From Nipponacmea schrenckii (lineage: Eukaryota > Mollusca > Gastropoda > Lottiidae), in NCBI GenBank assembly GCA_030562195.1, contig JAUJPP010000012.1, positions 11,284,001 to 11,348,000 of the forward strand: 64,000 bases of DNA, written 5' to 3'. Positions 12,670 to 23,480 of the stretch are shown in pieces. The position numbers and the translations under genes were made by a program. Position 1 is the first letter of the stretch. Every line of letters starts with the position of its first letter. Under the pieces are notes generated by a model. That model was not told where the DNA came from. It saw only the letters and a program-made list of their open reading frames with translations, and made no database searches.

Positions 12670-13300
12670 TTACATTCGAAAGTGTACTACTTGCACTGCC
12701 TTCCTTCAGCGACAGTGTACGACTTGTACTGCCTTCCTTCAGCGACAGTGTACGACTTGTACTGTCTTCCTTCAGCGACAGTGTACGACTTGCACTTTCT
12801 CCTTCAGCGACAGAGTACGACATGTACTGCCTTCCTTCGGCGACAGGGAACGACGTGTACTGTCCTACTTCGGCGACAGGGAACGACGTGTACTGTCTTC
12901 CTTCTGCTACAGTATATGACGTATGTTCCTTCAATAGTTTACGACGTTTATCGTGTTGCTTTAAATGGTTTACGACGGTTATCGTGCTCCTTTAGCAAAA
13001 GCATCAATGTACGACTTTATTCTCCTCTCTAAATACAGTGTGCGACGTTGATCTACCTTTAGTTTAGTTTATCTTCCATTAGTGTGCGACGTTTATCTTC
13101 TCTTTGGCAACAGTACACGATGATTATATTCGCTTTAGCAACAGTACACGATGTGTATTTCCTCTTAGAGTACAAACCGTTAATCTTCTCTTAGCAATAG
13201 TGGGCGACAATATTATCGAGTCCATCTAGTACGACTTTTATCATGTTCGTTTAGCATCAGTGTACGACAATTATCAATTTCATTTAGCTAAATTTCATCG
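12670..13300. repeat. 33-bp minisatellite downstream of LPMO-A
   Basis: Near-identical 33-bp units (core TGTACGACTTGTACTGCCTT, then CCTTCAGCGACAG) occupy about 12690-12915. They degrade into looser 'acagtgtacgacgtttatc' units to about 13300. Because the unit length is divisible by three, short Cys/Thr-rich open frames result on both strands; I do not call them genes. The same array, without the clean 33-bp part, is at 17650-17950. Confidence 0.9.
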
Positions 13301-13357
13301 CAAACAGTCTAACTATATACGGTAGTTTAAAAGTAAAATTTGAATAGTGAATATCTA

Positions 13358-14430
13358 TGTTGAGTGTTGTAAAAATTCAAGGTTTGATGGCAATTCTCAG
13401 TCACAGTGACTTGCTACGTGACGAACCTTTTTTTTTAAAGTTGACAACCTACAGCGTGACCTAAGATAATGTATATAATCTTATAAAGAAGATTAAAAAG
13501 TCTCAAAGATTCTTTTATTTGTAGTTCCTTGATGATTAAACGGTTAAATGGAAGGAAATGATTTCCACACAGGATTTCCTTTCATGGTATATTCTGTATA
13601 GATGTCAGTTAAAGATAGTGAATAATAAATTAGTAAATGTATTAATGTTGACTAATTTCATCTAGCTGTCCAGTGATTCGCATCTACAAATAGGGTGTAA
13701 GGGCCACACCTAACCTTTAAATGTGAATTTAGACTCGTAATGAGGAACTGTGCAGGATTTCTGCAGGATTTGTGAGGGGGCAAAGCTGGACCAGCCTCAT
13801 TATTAGTAGATTACTAGTAAGTTCAGGATATCAATAAAATACACCCAGACCAGGTTGCTATTGCCTCTATAAATGTAAGAAATATGACCACAATGTTGGT
13901 ATGATAAGGTCATTAGCCCATAAGGTGCAGAAGAGTAGGACGTAAAACTCCATTCATTTCATTTTCATTTTTGGTATGATAAGGTAACTTGAACGATCTC
14001 GTTTTTAAAATCCTCAATTTAGCATACTGTTGTCAATAATATTTATCTGTTCCTTATAAATCCTCTAAACATCAAAAATGCCGAATTAGTAAGTAAGCAC
14101 TTTAATTGAATTGAATACTAGCCTATTTATATAAAACCTATATTTCCAATCAAGAAGGTCTACTGTGCGCAAGTGCATGCATAGCAATATTTCATACCCA
14201 ACCATTTTTTTCTCCTAATGAGTGGAAGCGAATCTACTACGAAACAGACTGTTGAGAAACCTTAATGTTTATGTGAAATTGTTCATTTTCTAATCAGCTA
14301 TATATTTTTAAATGTCCACTTTTATTGTGGCAGTTGTGAACTTAATACTCAAACTGTTGGGACATTATTTTATTAAGGCCTTTTAAGAGGACATTTCCTA
14401 AATGGTCAATAAATATATCTGATCTTAACA
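13358..14430. other. Spacer between the two duplication units
   Basis: No gene is seen. A SINE 3'-end fragment lies at about 13905-13975 (plus-strand reading CCATAAGGTGCAGAAGAGTA, then GGACGTAAAACTCCATTCAT). It matches the tail of the SINEs at 22697-23046 and 59505-59905. The rest is AT-rich and unremarkable. Confidence 0.6.
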
Positions 14431-14911
14431 TTGATTGGTAGAATGGTTTTAGATCGCTATTAAAAGCTTAAAGACGTCATGCAGGACGCTTCAATAATTT
14501 GTTAAAACAGAGCAAAATAAATAAGTCTCTGAACATATCTGACATTTTCAACTAAAAAATTAAAACCGTTAATTCAATACTTTTTAAAGATTTTGCCTAA
14601 GTTCAAATTGATAAATAAACAATAGTACTTTTCATTTTTATAAACACATTTAAAACAAGTTAATACATAGGTGTAAATAGCATATTTTAGAAATATATTC
14701 AGTGTATATTACACATTTATTTCAATAATGACATTTTTCATACTGCCCCTTTAAGATATGATATCTATGGTGGCGATGACGGAACCAGACTCTTCACAAA
14801 AAGTTGTCGTTTCCTCTAATGACAATAGCTAATGTAAATATTTATTATTTATGTGAACAAGAAATCAAAGATGACAATTTTGGAGTGATAAGGCTTATTT
14901 GGTTCTTTTCT

Positions 14912-14965
14912 TATAAAACCCATGACCATCTGGGATTAAGTTGTAGTAGCATCTATCAGTGCAAG
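14912..14965 (+). promoter_or_regulatory. TATA box and 5' non-coding exon of LPMO copy B
   Basis: TATAAAA at 14912-14918, the same downstream stretch ending CTATCAGTGCAAG, and donor GTTTGT at 14966. The acceptor AG is at 15397-15398. The promoter appears intact even though the coding region is damaged at its 3' end. Confidence 0.6.
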
Positions 14966-15412
14966 GTTTGTAGTATTTTTGTTCTTGTTAATTTTTATAT
15001 TCTAAGTTTTCGATAAGATCAAACTATATTCGTAGACCCAGTACTCAGTAATGTTTTCCTACAAGGTTATAATTTGACAGAAAAAATTCACCTCAAGCCA
15101 TATATTTTTCAAAACGGCAACTGATCAACCATCAACACCTATATTTTCAATTGAGAAGTCATATATTTGTACCTTAGGAATATTTCCAAGGTCTAATAGT
15201 TGCAATTGTCCATTTTTTTTCCATAACAATCAATTGTTATTTATGTCAGAGATAAATGAAATACGCTACAGGATAAGACATAAGTACCATGATTTTTATG
15301 ATTATTTTGTTTTTAAAAAGAAAAGAAAAAAATTACAACAAAAGGTTATGAAAACAAAAAATTCAAGATGTCTTAACTTTTGTATCATCAAATTTCAGAA
15401 ATAAAGAAACAA

Positions 15413-16843
15413 ATGTTTAAATTGGTTTGTGCTGTGTTGGTTTCCTTGAGTATTATTGATGTTGTAGCGGGGCATGCCCGATTTATTGAACCACCATCTA
15501 GAGCGTCAATGTGGAGATATGGTTTTACTACACCACCTGATTATCGTGATAATGAAGGTTTCTGTGGTGGAAGAGAGGTAATATTTAGTAAGACTATACA
15601 GAGGACGAATTTTCTGGACATGTTCAATGGTAACTAGTTCTTAGCGCCACCGAACACGATCGTTTCAGATGACCTTGTCGAGGTGAAATTTTCGACACTT
15701 TTCATGTATATTACAAACAGATATGATATGATATAATATGATATTATATTATATTTGATATGAATCATGATTTCCATATATTATACCAAAATTGAGATAT
15801 CGTCGGGCATCCTTGGCAATAACTGGTTGAAAATATATTATCTTGTTATATTTCAGCGCCTGATGCAAAATGGAGGAAAATGTGGAATTTGTGGAGATCC
15901 ATATGATGCAACTATAAAGCCTCACGAAGTTGGTGGAAAATTTGCTACAGGACAAATTGTCAAGAATTACCAAGTTGGACAGACGTTTACTGCCAGAATT
16001 GAGGTCACCGCTAATCATAAGGGTTTTTTTGAATTCAGAATTTGTGCCAACGATGACGTAAATAGTGAAGTTACCCAAGATTGTTTAAACAGGAATATTT
16101 TACCCTTAGCCAATAGTTCCGGATATAAGTATTTTGTTGATTCTACAAATGGAATTAAAGAAATCCAACTTCGCTTACCTTCAGCCATCGTATGCTCACA
16201 CTGTGTTATACAATGGAGATACCGCACTGGTAAGTTTAGTCTTTTGTTTTGTTATTTTATTAAGCCTCATAAAACTAATTAAACGTTTTTCGATAATCAA
16301 ATGCATCTTTATGGATAATTACCTAGTATTGGACATTTATTTACTTAACAGTTCCAACAAGCATTAGCAAAATTTGATTATTGTATTTAATTTCTGTTAC
16401 AGGAAACAACTGGGGAACCGACCCTGACGGTACGTCATGTATTGGTTGTGGACCTCAAGAGGAATATTATGCTTGTTCTGATGTATCAATTGGTGGAAGC
16501 GACCGACCACAACTACCCATTAAAACAACACCGATTGTTCCTCGACTACCAAATCCAGTACAGAGTCCGACAAAACCCATAAATGAACCAGCAACAGGTA
16601 TATCTGGCAATTGTTATGCCTTAGGAAAATCAGACAACACTCACTCCATGCATGGTGTTCAGTTAATTGTGCTCGTGGCAATTGTCCAGATACTCTTTGT
16701 AAATGTAGATCATTAACACCATTACCAGTACCAAACATGAAGAATTGTGTCTCGTATGGAACTTTTAAAAGTGGTGTAATGATGTTTGGTGCAAAACAAG
16801 TTGTCAGCTTGGTAATTGTCCCTCAAGTCATTGTAAATGTTAA
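15413..16843 (+). pseudogene. LPMO copy B: AA15 catalytic domain intact, Cys-rich tail frameshifted
   Basis: Exons are 15413-15577, 15857-16229 and 16403 to about 16843, colinear with copy A. The signal peptide (M1-G20), His21, TANHKG with His109, the EEYYACSD tyrosine and all splice sites are preserved. Exon 3 differs from copy A by two extra bases near 16635-16640 and one missing base near 16777. As written, translation leaves frame after the 'GKSDN' segment and stops at 16716, giving about 283 aa with a normal LPMO domain but no intact Cys modules. The module residues are still recognisable in the shifted frame. Either this is a decaying copy, a truncated but catalytically competent LPMO, or a pair of assembly errors; read support would decide. 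Confidence 0.85.
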
Positions 16844-17100
16844 GAAAGAATTATTTTGTCATTAAATGAATTATTTTAGAAAATATATATATTTCTTACC
16901 AACCACAAATATTTTACATGGCTTTTGGGATGAGTTATACTTTGTGTAATAATATTGTAACTGACCGTATAGTTATTAAAACAAAAACCTAATATTTATA
17001 TACCAAAATGGGTTCTTAATACATTTGATTCAGTTGATGGCATTATTAAGCATATCCTTACTGAGGCTTGTCGCCTTTTTATTACCGGGGCAAGGGGCTA

Positions 17101-17577
17101 CTTAAAGGGATAATAGGCGTTAGAACGAACATAAAATTTTAAGTTCACTCAAATTTGGACAATGACAGTATATATCCATCAGTGGACTTACCTATACAAC
17201 AAAATCCCTCTAAAATCCGATAAATCCACAAAATAAAGTAGTTAATCATAAAACGCTTGAGCCATCCATCAAGCGATTTTCAAATCGTGTAAATATAAAG
17301 GGAAGTAACTCTAACATGTGGGTTTTCACGCGTCCTTGACCCCTACTGTTGAATTCCACAATGATGTTTTAGCGTTGATTTACCAGACGCTTTTATTCTC
17401 AAACTGAATGGAATCGTCGCTGGCTCACTTTTTTTTTAAAATTCCGAATATATTTTTATTGTGGCTTTTTAAAATTTGGTAAAGTGTGGGATGCATACTT
17501 ATTTTACTAATAGTCAATATGAAACACAAATATAAGCCGTAGGACGAGTGTATTCTAACGCCTATTATCCCTTTAAG
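17101..17577. mobile_element. MITE with perfect 25-bp terminal inverted repeats and TA flanks
   Basis: The left end (17101-17125) begins CTTAAAGGGATAATAGGCGT. The right end (17553-17577) is its exact reverse complement. TA dinucleotides flank both ends (17099-17100 and 17578-17579), consistent with a TA target duplication and a Tc1/mariner-type mobiliser. The element is 477 bp and non-coding. It lies in the part of unit B that has no counterpart in unit A. Confidence 0.88.
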
Positions 17578-17639
17578 TAATGTCAAGAGCCAAGATTAAC
17601 TTTTATAGCTGAATATTTCTTATAAACAGAATAGTAATG

Positions 17640-17960
17640 GCTTTGGAGCGACGGTATATGACGTGTATCATGTTGCTTTAATAGTTCACGACGTTTATCG
17701 TGTTGCTTTAAATAGTTTACGACGTTTATCGTGCTCCTTTAGCAAAAACATCAATGTACGACTTTATTCTCCTCTCTAAATACAGTGTGCGACGTTGATC
17801 TCTCTTTAGTCACAATACACGACGTTTGTCTGCTCTTTAACAATAGTCGACGACAATATTATCATGTTCATCTGCTAGGACGATAGTGCACGACTCTTAT
17901 CATGTTCGTTTAGCATCAGTGTACGACAATTATCAATTTCATTTAGCTAAATTTCATCGC
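17640..17960. repeat. Minisatellite downstream of LPMO-B (counterpart of 12900-13300)
   Basis: Degenerate units of about 30 bp around 'gtgtacgacgtttatc', matching the second half of the array after LPMO-A. The clean 33-bp block of unit A is absent, so that block expanded in A or was lost in B. Confidence 0.8.
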
Positions 17961-18014
17961 AAACAGCCTGTTACACGGTAGTTTTAAAAATAAAAAATGA
18001 ATAGTGAATATCTG

Positions 18015-21000
18015 TATATCCAGTTTTACAAGTATCATATGTCACATACAAAGACTAACAAATCATTCATTTGGCCTCCGTATAAAATGAGGTAAATAAA
18101 TAATGATCCCAAAAAGACAAAATTAATGGTGGATATAGGTGTCGTAATAGCTATCTTGCATGATGCATAATGGGAATGTATTTTATATTCGCTCATCTCA
18201 TTACCATTAGCACCAATTAAACTTTATAACTTGAATAATATCTACAGCCAATAAACACTTTAGGTACGACGTTTCAAAGATGATACTATAGCCCTTCAAG
18301 AAAACAAGGTGATCTTGACTCAATAGAGATGTAAAGCGTTTGTCATCAAGCTGGGTAAGAGATAAGTCATCAAATTTGTCTACATAAAAAGTAAGTTAAT
18401 GGTTTTAGCTTGTTTTAAACAAGGAGTGTTCTATATTTTAATAATGATATAAAAAGAATAATGTCAGATTTGACCCAGTTAGAAATAAGACCAAATTGCA
18501 GAGATGTTTTAATCTATTTTTTATACAATCTTCTTATTATGTCTAATTCTACTAATCTAAGCATGCTTGATTCCAAATTAGTGTTCATTGTAAGATTAAA
18601 AATATATCTGAAATGGTACTGAGACATCAGAATCCGAAAAAGTCCCATATCTTCTTTATTGTTTATTCTTCAGATACCTCTATAGATACCTCCAATATAG
18701 GTACATTTAATGCATGTCGACCGTTGAATAGTAATAGCCGAAACGGATAAAGCGTTTAGTCGCTCGAATAAGGTATTAAACCGAGGCAAGAGCCTTGCGT
18801 GACGTAATATGTCTTTCGACTGTAAGAACTTGCAAAGAGTATAGGCTACACAAATTGCCCACATGACATTCTTCGATGCTCGTCTTTCAATTCTCTCTGT
18901 CAAACTGAAAAAGTTGGCATGTTTCGGACTATCAGACAGAATATCACGCGTAAGACATTGATGGTATATATCCTGTATGTTACCATTCCTCTATAATTTA
19001 GTCATTTCCTGAATAATTTTGTTATCAGTTCACCATTGAAATATAATATAGATAGACTGATCTTCTAAACGGTAAGTACTATTAAGTATTCTTCGTCAAA
19101 AGATCTGAAATGAGATTAGAAAAGCAGCTTTCAGAAGGGCAAGGGCGTTTGTGAGGTTAACTGAGTGTAATGATTTGAAAAATTATCTATTATCAACATA
19201 AAGGGTTTATTTTAACACATTGAAATGATGGTGGAATCTATATTGATCATTACACATCATATAAAGGCCCAATGATATGCAGAATCCACATTGGTCAGTT
19301 TGGTTAGCGTTGGCGTTGGAATCGGAAATAATACTCAAAATAAGGACAAGAGTCTAAAACTACGTCAAGAATTATAATCTTTATACCACAAATCATGATC
19401 TAAGTTTTCTATTGTTAACAATGTTAGAGGCTAATTTGGTCATTGTTTACATTATAATATAGGGGCTATCGATTTCTAAATAGTGATTCACCTGTCACGT
19501 CATGGCCCCTTTCGTCTCAACTCGAAATGTTAAAGTTACACACGACACATGTACTTTCGATTAGGTTCATTGTAGGTGTTTTATGTTGAGATGAATTTTT
19601 CTGCACTTTCTGGGCTAATGAAGACAGGCAATGAAATCCATGTAGTAAGCACTCAGGGGGTATTGTTGAGGGATCTTTAACATGCACAACCTGTAGTACA
19701 CGGGTCTTCGGTTTTTTGTCCAACCTTCATTACGAATAAGTGGGTTAAAAAATCCGAAGGTATAATCTCGACATTTGCCGGGCTTGAATATTGGACTTCA
19801 CTGAGCCACTGCGAATCTCTGCTTTATCTAAACTTATTAACTGCAACAATATTTTAAGCTAGTTATGCTGTTTGTGAATAGATATTTTTAATACAATTTG
19901 AAAACAAGTAATCATATGAAGATATGGTTAATAAATCCTCTATAGAAAAATATATATATAACTGCATATTAGATTAGCATAGAGAACGTATAATTGGGTA
20001 CGTACAGGTGCGCTATTGGGACTAGAATTGACGTAGCTATGCAGTCACAGGAAAACTACCATAACAAATTTGGAAACACTAGATCTGCCATGTAGTAATT
20101 ATATCACATTACTTTTTTTTACATATAAAGAAAAACTATAATATGTCTTAAGGTATTCAAAATCAAACTTTTGAAATTAACAATAGTGACGTCATAATTT
20201 ATTTGGAATTAACTGAACACAGGAAATTTCTTAGAAAAGGAAATAATGCAGATAATAGAAGTCGTAACCCTTCCATTCAATAGCCACAATAACAAATATA
20301 AATTTCCCGAGCCCCTTTAACAGAATAATTTTGAATTTATGAGCACGGCCCTTTAAATGACCCATGTTGGGAAGGGTCGTCATTTTTATTTATTAGTGTA
20401 TGTTCTTAATCTTGATTTATCATTATGTAAGTCGATCCGGATAAACGTCATAGATAATATTCAATTCACTAAGGTACAAAAGGCTTGCACATTTCAAAAC
20501 AGAGTTAAATGATTTGATAACAAGAAGATTATCACGTCGATTAGGCAGAAAATATTCTTTTTTATACATTTACAGAATCAGTAAGTATAAAATGTTCTTG
20601 AATTTTTGAGATGTATTGGAATTTAACGCTCTTTTCTGCTTTGTTCATAAAAAAATTATAATGTACGGATTTTCAGGAACAATGGCAAGTGTTTCAAAAT
20701 TTATTTAATCGCAAAGTATTTATAAAGAATGTGATATTTATGCATGTAGCTTCCACAGCTAGCTAGCTTCCAGTTTGTTACCATGATAGATCGTATTTAC
20801 ATGTGACTTTGAGATCCATTAATTTGTAACTACAATACCGATATTTATGTCTACGATTGGGTCCGTCGTCATGAAAAATCCATATAGTATGCTTCAACTT
20901 CGGTGCTTTAGGTAGTTCGATCCTTGTAGTAGATTCACCTTGAAAGAGAAGACAGAGGATTTGTTAATTTGGAATTTGGCTATAGTTCTAACTACTATGC

Positions 21001-21598
21001 TGGGTTGCTACAAACAAACTGTTAGTTAGGGACGTATCTGATTATGGGCTATATAAACCAACCTCCGCCTAATTCTTCAATAGTTTGAGATATCAGCAAT
21101 TGCTGGAAGCGAACGTTAACTCGTCATTTATCACCACCAAATTATTCAATTAATAGCTGAAGTGAAACGGCTAATTAAAGTAAACCCTGTCTTCTATCAT
21201 TTCAAGAATCAACAGTAACATAACATTTAGAACATAATATAAGAGATTATGGGCGAAATAAATAAGAAACGTCAACTGTTTTACCCTGTCAGTAATGCAG
21301 ACCCGAGGAGCAGGCATTCAATTTAAATCAATATAATGAACAGTAAAGCGTCTGAAATTTAGTTTAAAAGGGTTATTCATAATGCGACGTTATTAATATA
21401 AATAGATAAAAATATTAAATATATTTGAGAAAAAACTGCGGACTTCAAGTGTGACTGATTTATCTTTAACTTGACATAAATTTTAACCGGGTCAATTAAC
21501 AGATAATGTAGGACAGCAAAACAAAAACAAGTCACATATATGGAACAAGACGAAGAGTTTCGGATTGCTTTTATTATTTTGTTTAGCATTTCTAGATA
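18015..21598. other. Intergenic region between LPMO-B and LPMO-C
   Basis: No gene is recognised apart from a degraded SINE at 19560-19820 (listed separately). Short open frames (for example 18670-18903 and 21377-21625, both minus) have no recognisable motifs or splice context. Confidence 0.5.
19560..19820 (-). mobile_element. Degraded tRNA-derived SINE
   Basis: Reads in the same order as the better copy at 22697-23046. Shared phrases are 'gggctaatgaagacRggcaatg', 'gagggatctttaacRtgcac', 'cctgtagYacacggg', 'aaaatccgaa' and 'ctgagccactgcg'. The head, with the tRNA-like A box, is at the right end (minus orientation). It is an older, more diverged insertion. Confidence 0.75.
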
Positions 21599-21981
21599 GT
21601 TATGTATGGCGGGGGAAAGCGGCAAGAACCTAATGCTATGTAGAAATGTCTATTTCAAAACACAAATGTAACATAATGCAATACATAATACCTAAAACGT
21701 CTAATGCAAAGACAAAATACATGAAATTCTTATACATAATACCTCATACGTCTAATGCAAAAAACAAAGTACAAGAAACCTCTATTACGTAATACATATA
21801 ACCTCTAATGCAAAACTGATTTTACAACCTGAAACATCTACCATAGCATTAGATGACATATCTACAACTACATATCTTTTGTTATATCTTTATTTAGGTC
21901 AATGTTAAGGTCAATTTTTTTTTCTAATAGACACAATAATTTCTCCCAAACTGAGGCGAGAAAACTTTTAGTGTTTTCATC

Positions 21982-22560
21982 ATGGCTGCCGAAATCATTA
22001 TGGAATTGAAACGAATGATAACATATTTAGCTTACAAACTTGAAAGTAGGCAATCCATTGAGTATGTTGCTAGAGAACTAGACATGGTGTCTGGTATCTT
22101 GTCAGAGGTATCGATGATGTTTGAAGACCCTCAAATAGACCATGGAATGTTTGTCTTCTGCATCTGATCTTGTGGATAACATGGATCATCAACAACAAGT
22201 GCTTGATGAAGAAGAATCTTTTGTAGTAGAACCGACGTTAGTGTACGGGAAAACGGGCAGATCAAAGATTGACATACCATTGAGCCAGCTGGAATTTTTG
22301 ATTGATTACAATTTCAAGCAGAAAGATATTGGGGAAAATTAAGGACAAGGCTTTCTGAGTATGTAATCCAATATGACAAGAAGTTTAGTAAAATATCTGA
22401 TGAGGAACTTGATGTAAAAACAGAGCAGATATTAATCAACAATCCTGATGTTGGCTATAGATCTGTGAGGGCACACCTACTTGCTGATGGAGAAAATCTT
22501 CAAGAAATAAGGGTGAATCTGTGAGAAGGTTGGATTTAAAAGGATGTATATTGCGACGTC
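21982..22560 (+). pseudogene. Transposase / integrase N-terminal fragment within the long-TIR element
   Basis: The translation starts at ATG 21982 and breaks by frameshift near 22140-22150. It continues through a helix-turn-helix-like segment (RSKIDIPLSQLEFLIDYNF, about 22258-22314) and shifts again near 22340. It then ends with ISDEELDVKTEQI and DVGYRSVRAHL (about 22393-22470), followed by stops. The order 'IP-x-QLEFL - ISDEELD - GYR-x3-AHL' matches the N-terminal part of animal transposon proteins that carry an rve (DDE integrase) core further on. That core is missing here, replaced directly by the right inverted repeat. Confidence 0.65.
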
Positions 22561-22696
22561 TGACCGTTTTGAAACCAAACCGACGCAAATATAACGTGAG
22601 AGCGCCAAACTCAATATTTCGACCTTGACATTGACCTAAATAAAGATATTACAAAAGATATGTAGTTAATGTTAAGTAGATATGTTATCTGATGCT

Positions 22697-23046
22697 ATAG
22701 TATATAAATGAAATGAATGGAGTTTTACGTCCTACTCTTCTGCACCTTATGGGCTAATGAAGACGGGCAATGCCATGCAGTGTGCAATGAGGGAAATTTT
22801 GCCAGGACAGCGGCATTAGCCTACTCTTTTTGCGATTTCCAACTGTCGAGGGATCTTTAACGTGCACAGCCTGTAGCACACGGGGCCTCGGTTTATTATC
22901 CCATCCGAACGACTAGACGCTTTTTCCATGTCAGTCCCTCCGACCTGCATCATCAGGGGAAACCGGGCTGAAAAATCCGAAAGTTCGAACCCTGGACCTT
23001 CAGGTTAGCGAGCAAGCGTCTAACCCACTGAGCCACCGCGGCTCTA
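22697..23046 (-). mobile_element. tRNA-derived SINE nested in the long-TIR transposon
   Basis: On the minus strand the head reads GCCGCGGTGGCTCAGTGGGT, with a pol III A-box-like TGGCTCAGTGGGTTAGA (about 23033-23017). A B-box-like GGTTCGAAC follows (about 22992-22984). The body then runs to a 3' end of TAAAACTCCATTCATTTCAT at about 22725-22706. It splits the right inverted repeat of the transposon, so it inserted later. Fragments of the same family are at 13905-13975, 19560-19820, 59505-59905 and 60241-60290. Confidence 0.85.
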
Positions 23047-23480
23047 TGCAACAGGTTGTAAAATCAAATACAATATTATGTAATAGAGGTTTCTTGTAGT
23101 TTGTTTTTCGCATTAGACGTGTGAGGTATTATGTATAAAAGGTTTCATGTATTTTGTCTTTTGTATTAGACGTTTTAGTTGTTTGGTATTGCATTGTGTT
23201 ACATTTGTGTTTTGAATTAGATATTTCTACATAGCATTAGGTTCTTGCCGCTTTCCCCCGCCATAGTTATGACGAAGAATCGGATATTGCTGGTCATAAC
23301 GACCTATCACAAAATCTTGAATTGTAATTATATTTTGAGTCAGACTACTTGCCTTGAATCAGTATATTTTGAAGCTATCCAGAACATTCATTGAAGCGAA
23401 CGTTGTCAATTATCATCAGAAATAAATGGATGTTTATTATTATTAAATGTTATTTCAGTTGTGAAAATCAATTACTTACA

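Larger units (their letters stand above)
7525..13357 (+). repeat. Segmental duplication unit A (carries LPMO copy A)
   Basis: Unit A is matched in the same orientation by unit B at 14431-18014. Both begin near TTGATT then ATGGTTTTAGATCGCTAT (7537, 14443) and end near TTTGAATAGTGAATATCT (13340, 17998). Matching parts include the promoter, all three LPMO exons, both introns, the 3' UTR and the downstream minisatellite. Unit A is longer mainly because of a 2.26-kb pearl element (7651-9906) and a longer minisatellite. The spacer between units is about 1.07 kb. Confidence 0.9.
14431..18014 (+). repeat. Segmental duplication unit B (carries LPMO copy B)
   Basis: Second unit of the tandem duplication. 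It lacks the pearl element of unit A and gains about 0.68 kb in the 3' UTR region (about 16893-17575), including a MITE. Exons remain very similar to unit A; introns differ by small indels. Confidence 0.9.
21605..23265 (+). mobile_element. Long-TIR DNA transposon with 6-bp target duplication (IS3EU-like candidate)
   Basis: The ends are TATGGCGGGGGAAAGCGGCA (21605) and its reverse complement ending at 23265. The inverted repeats extend about 310 bp inward (to about 21915, and from about 22625 allowing for a SINE). The flanks GTTATG at 21599-21604 and 23266-23271 are a perfect 6-bp target duplication. The interior holds a transposase N-terminal fragment (21982-22560) that stops before any DDE catalytic core. 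This is a non-autonomous or dead copy. A 6-bp duplication plus this protein type fits the IS3EU group, but that naming comes from memory and should be tested. Confidence 0.9.

Noticed and set aside
12635..13032. Cys/Thr-rich frame (plus) and Ser/Leu/Glu-rich frame (minus) downstream of LPMO-A
   Set aside because: 33-bp minisatellite translated in phase; not conserved in unit B.
23010..23046. tRNA gene
   Set aside because: The A and B boxes belong to a SINE head: the body continues for 300 bp, the copy interrupts a transposon, and the fold is not a complete tRNA.
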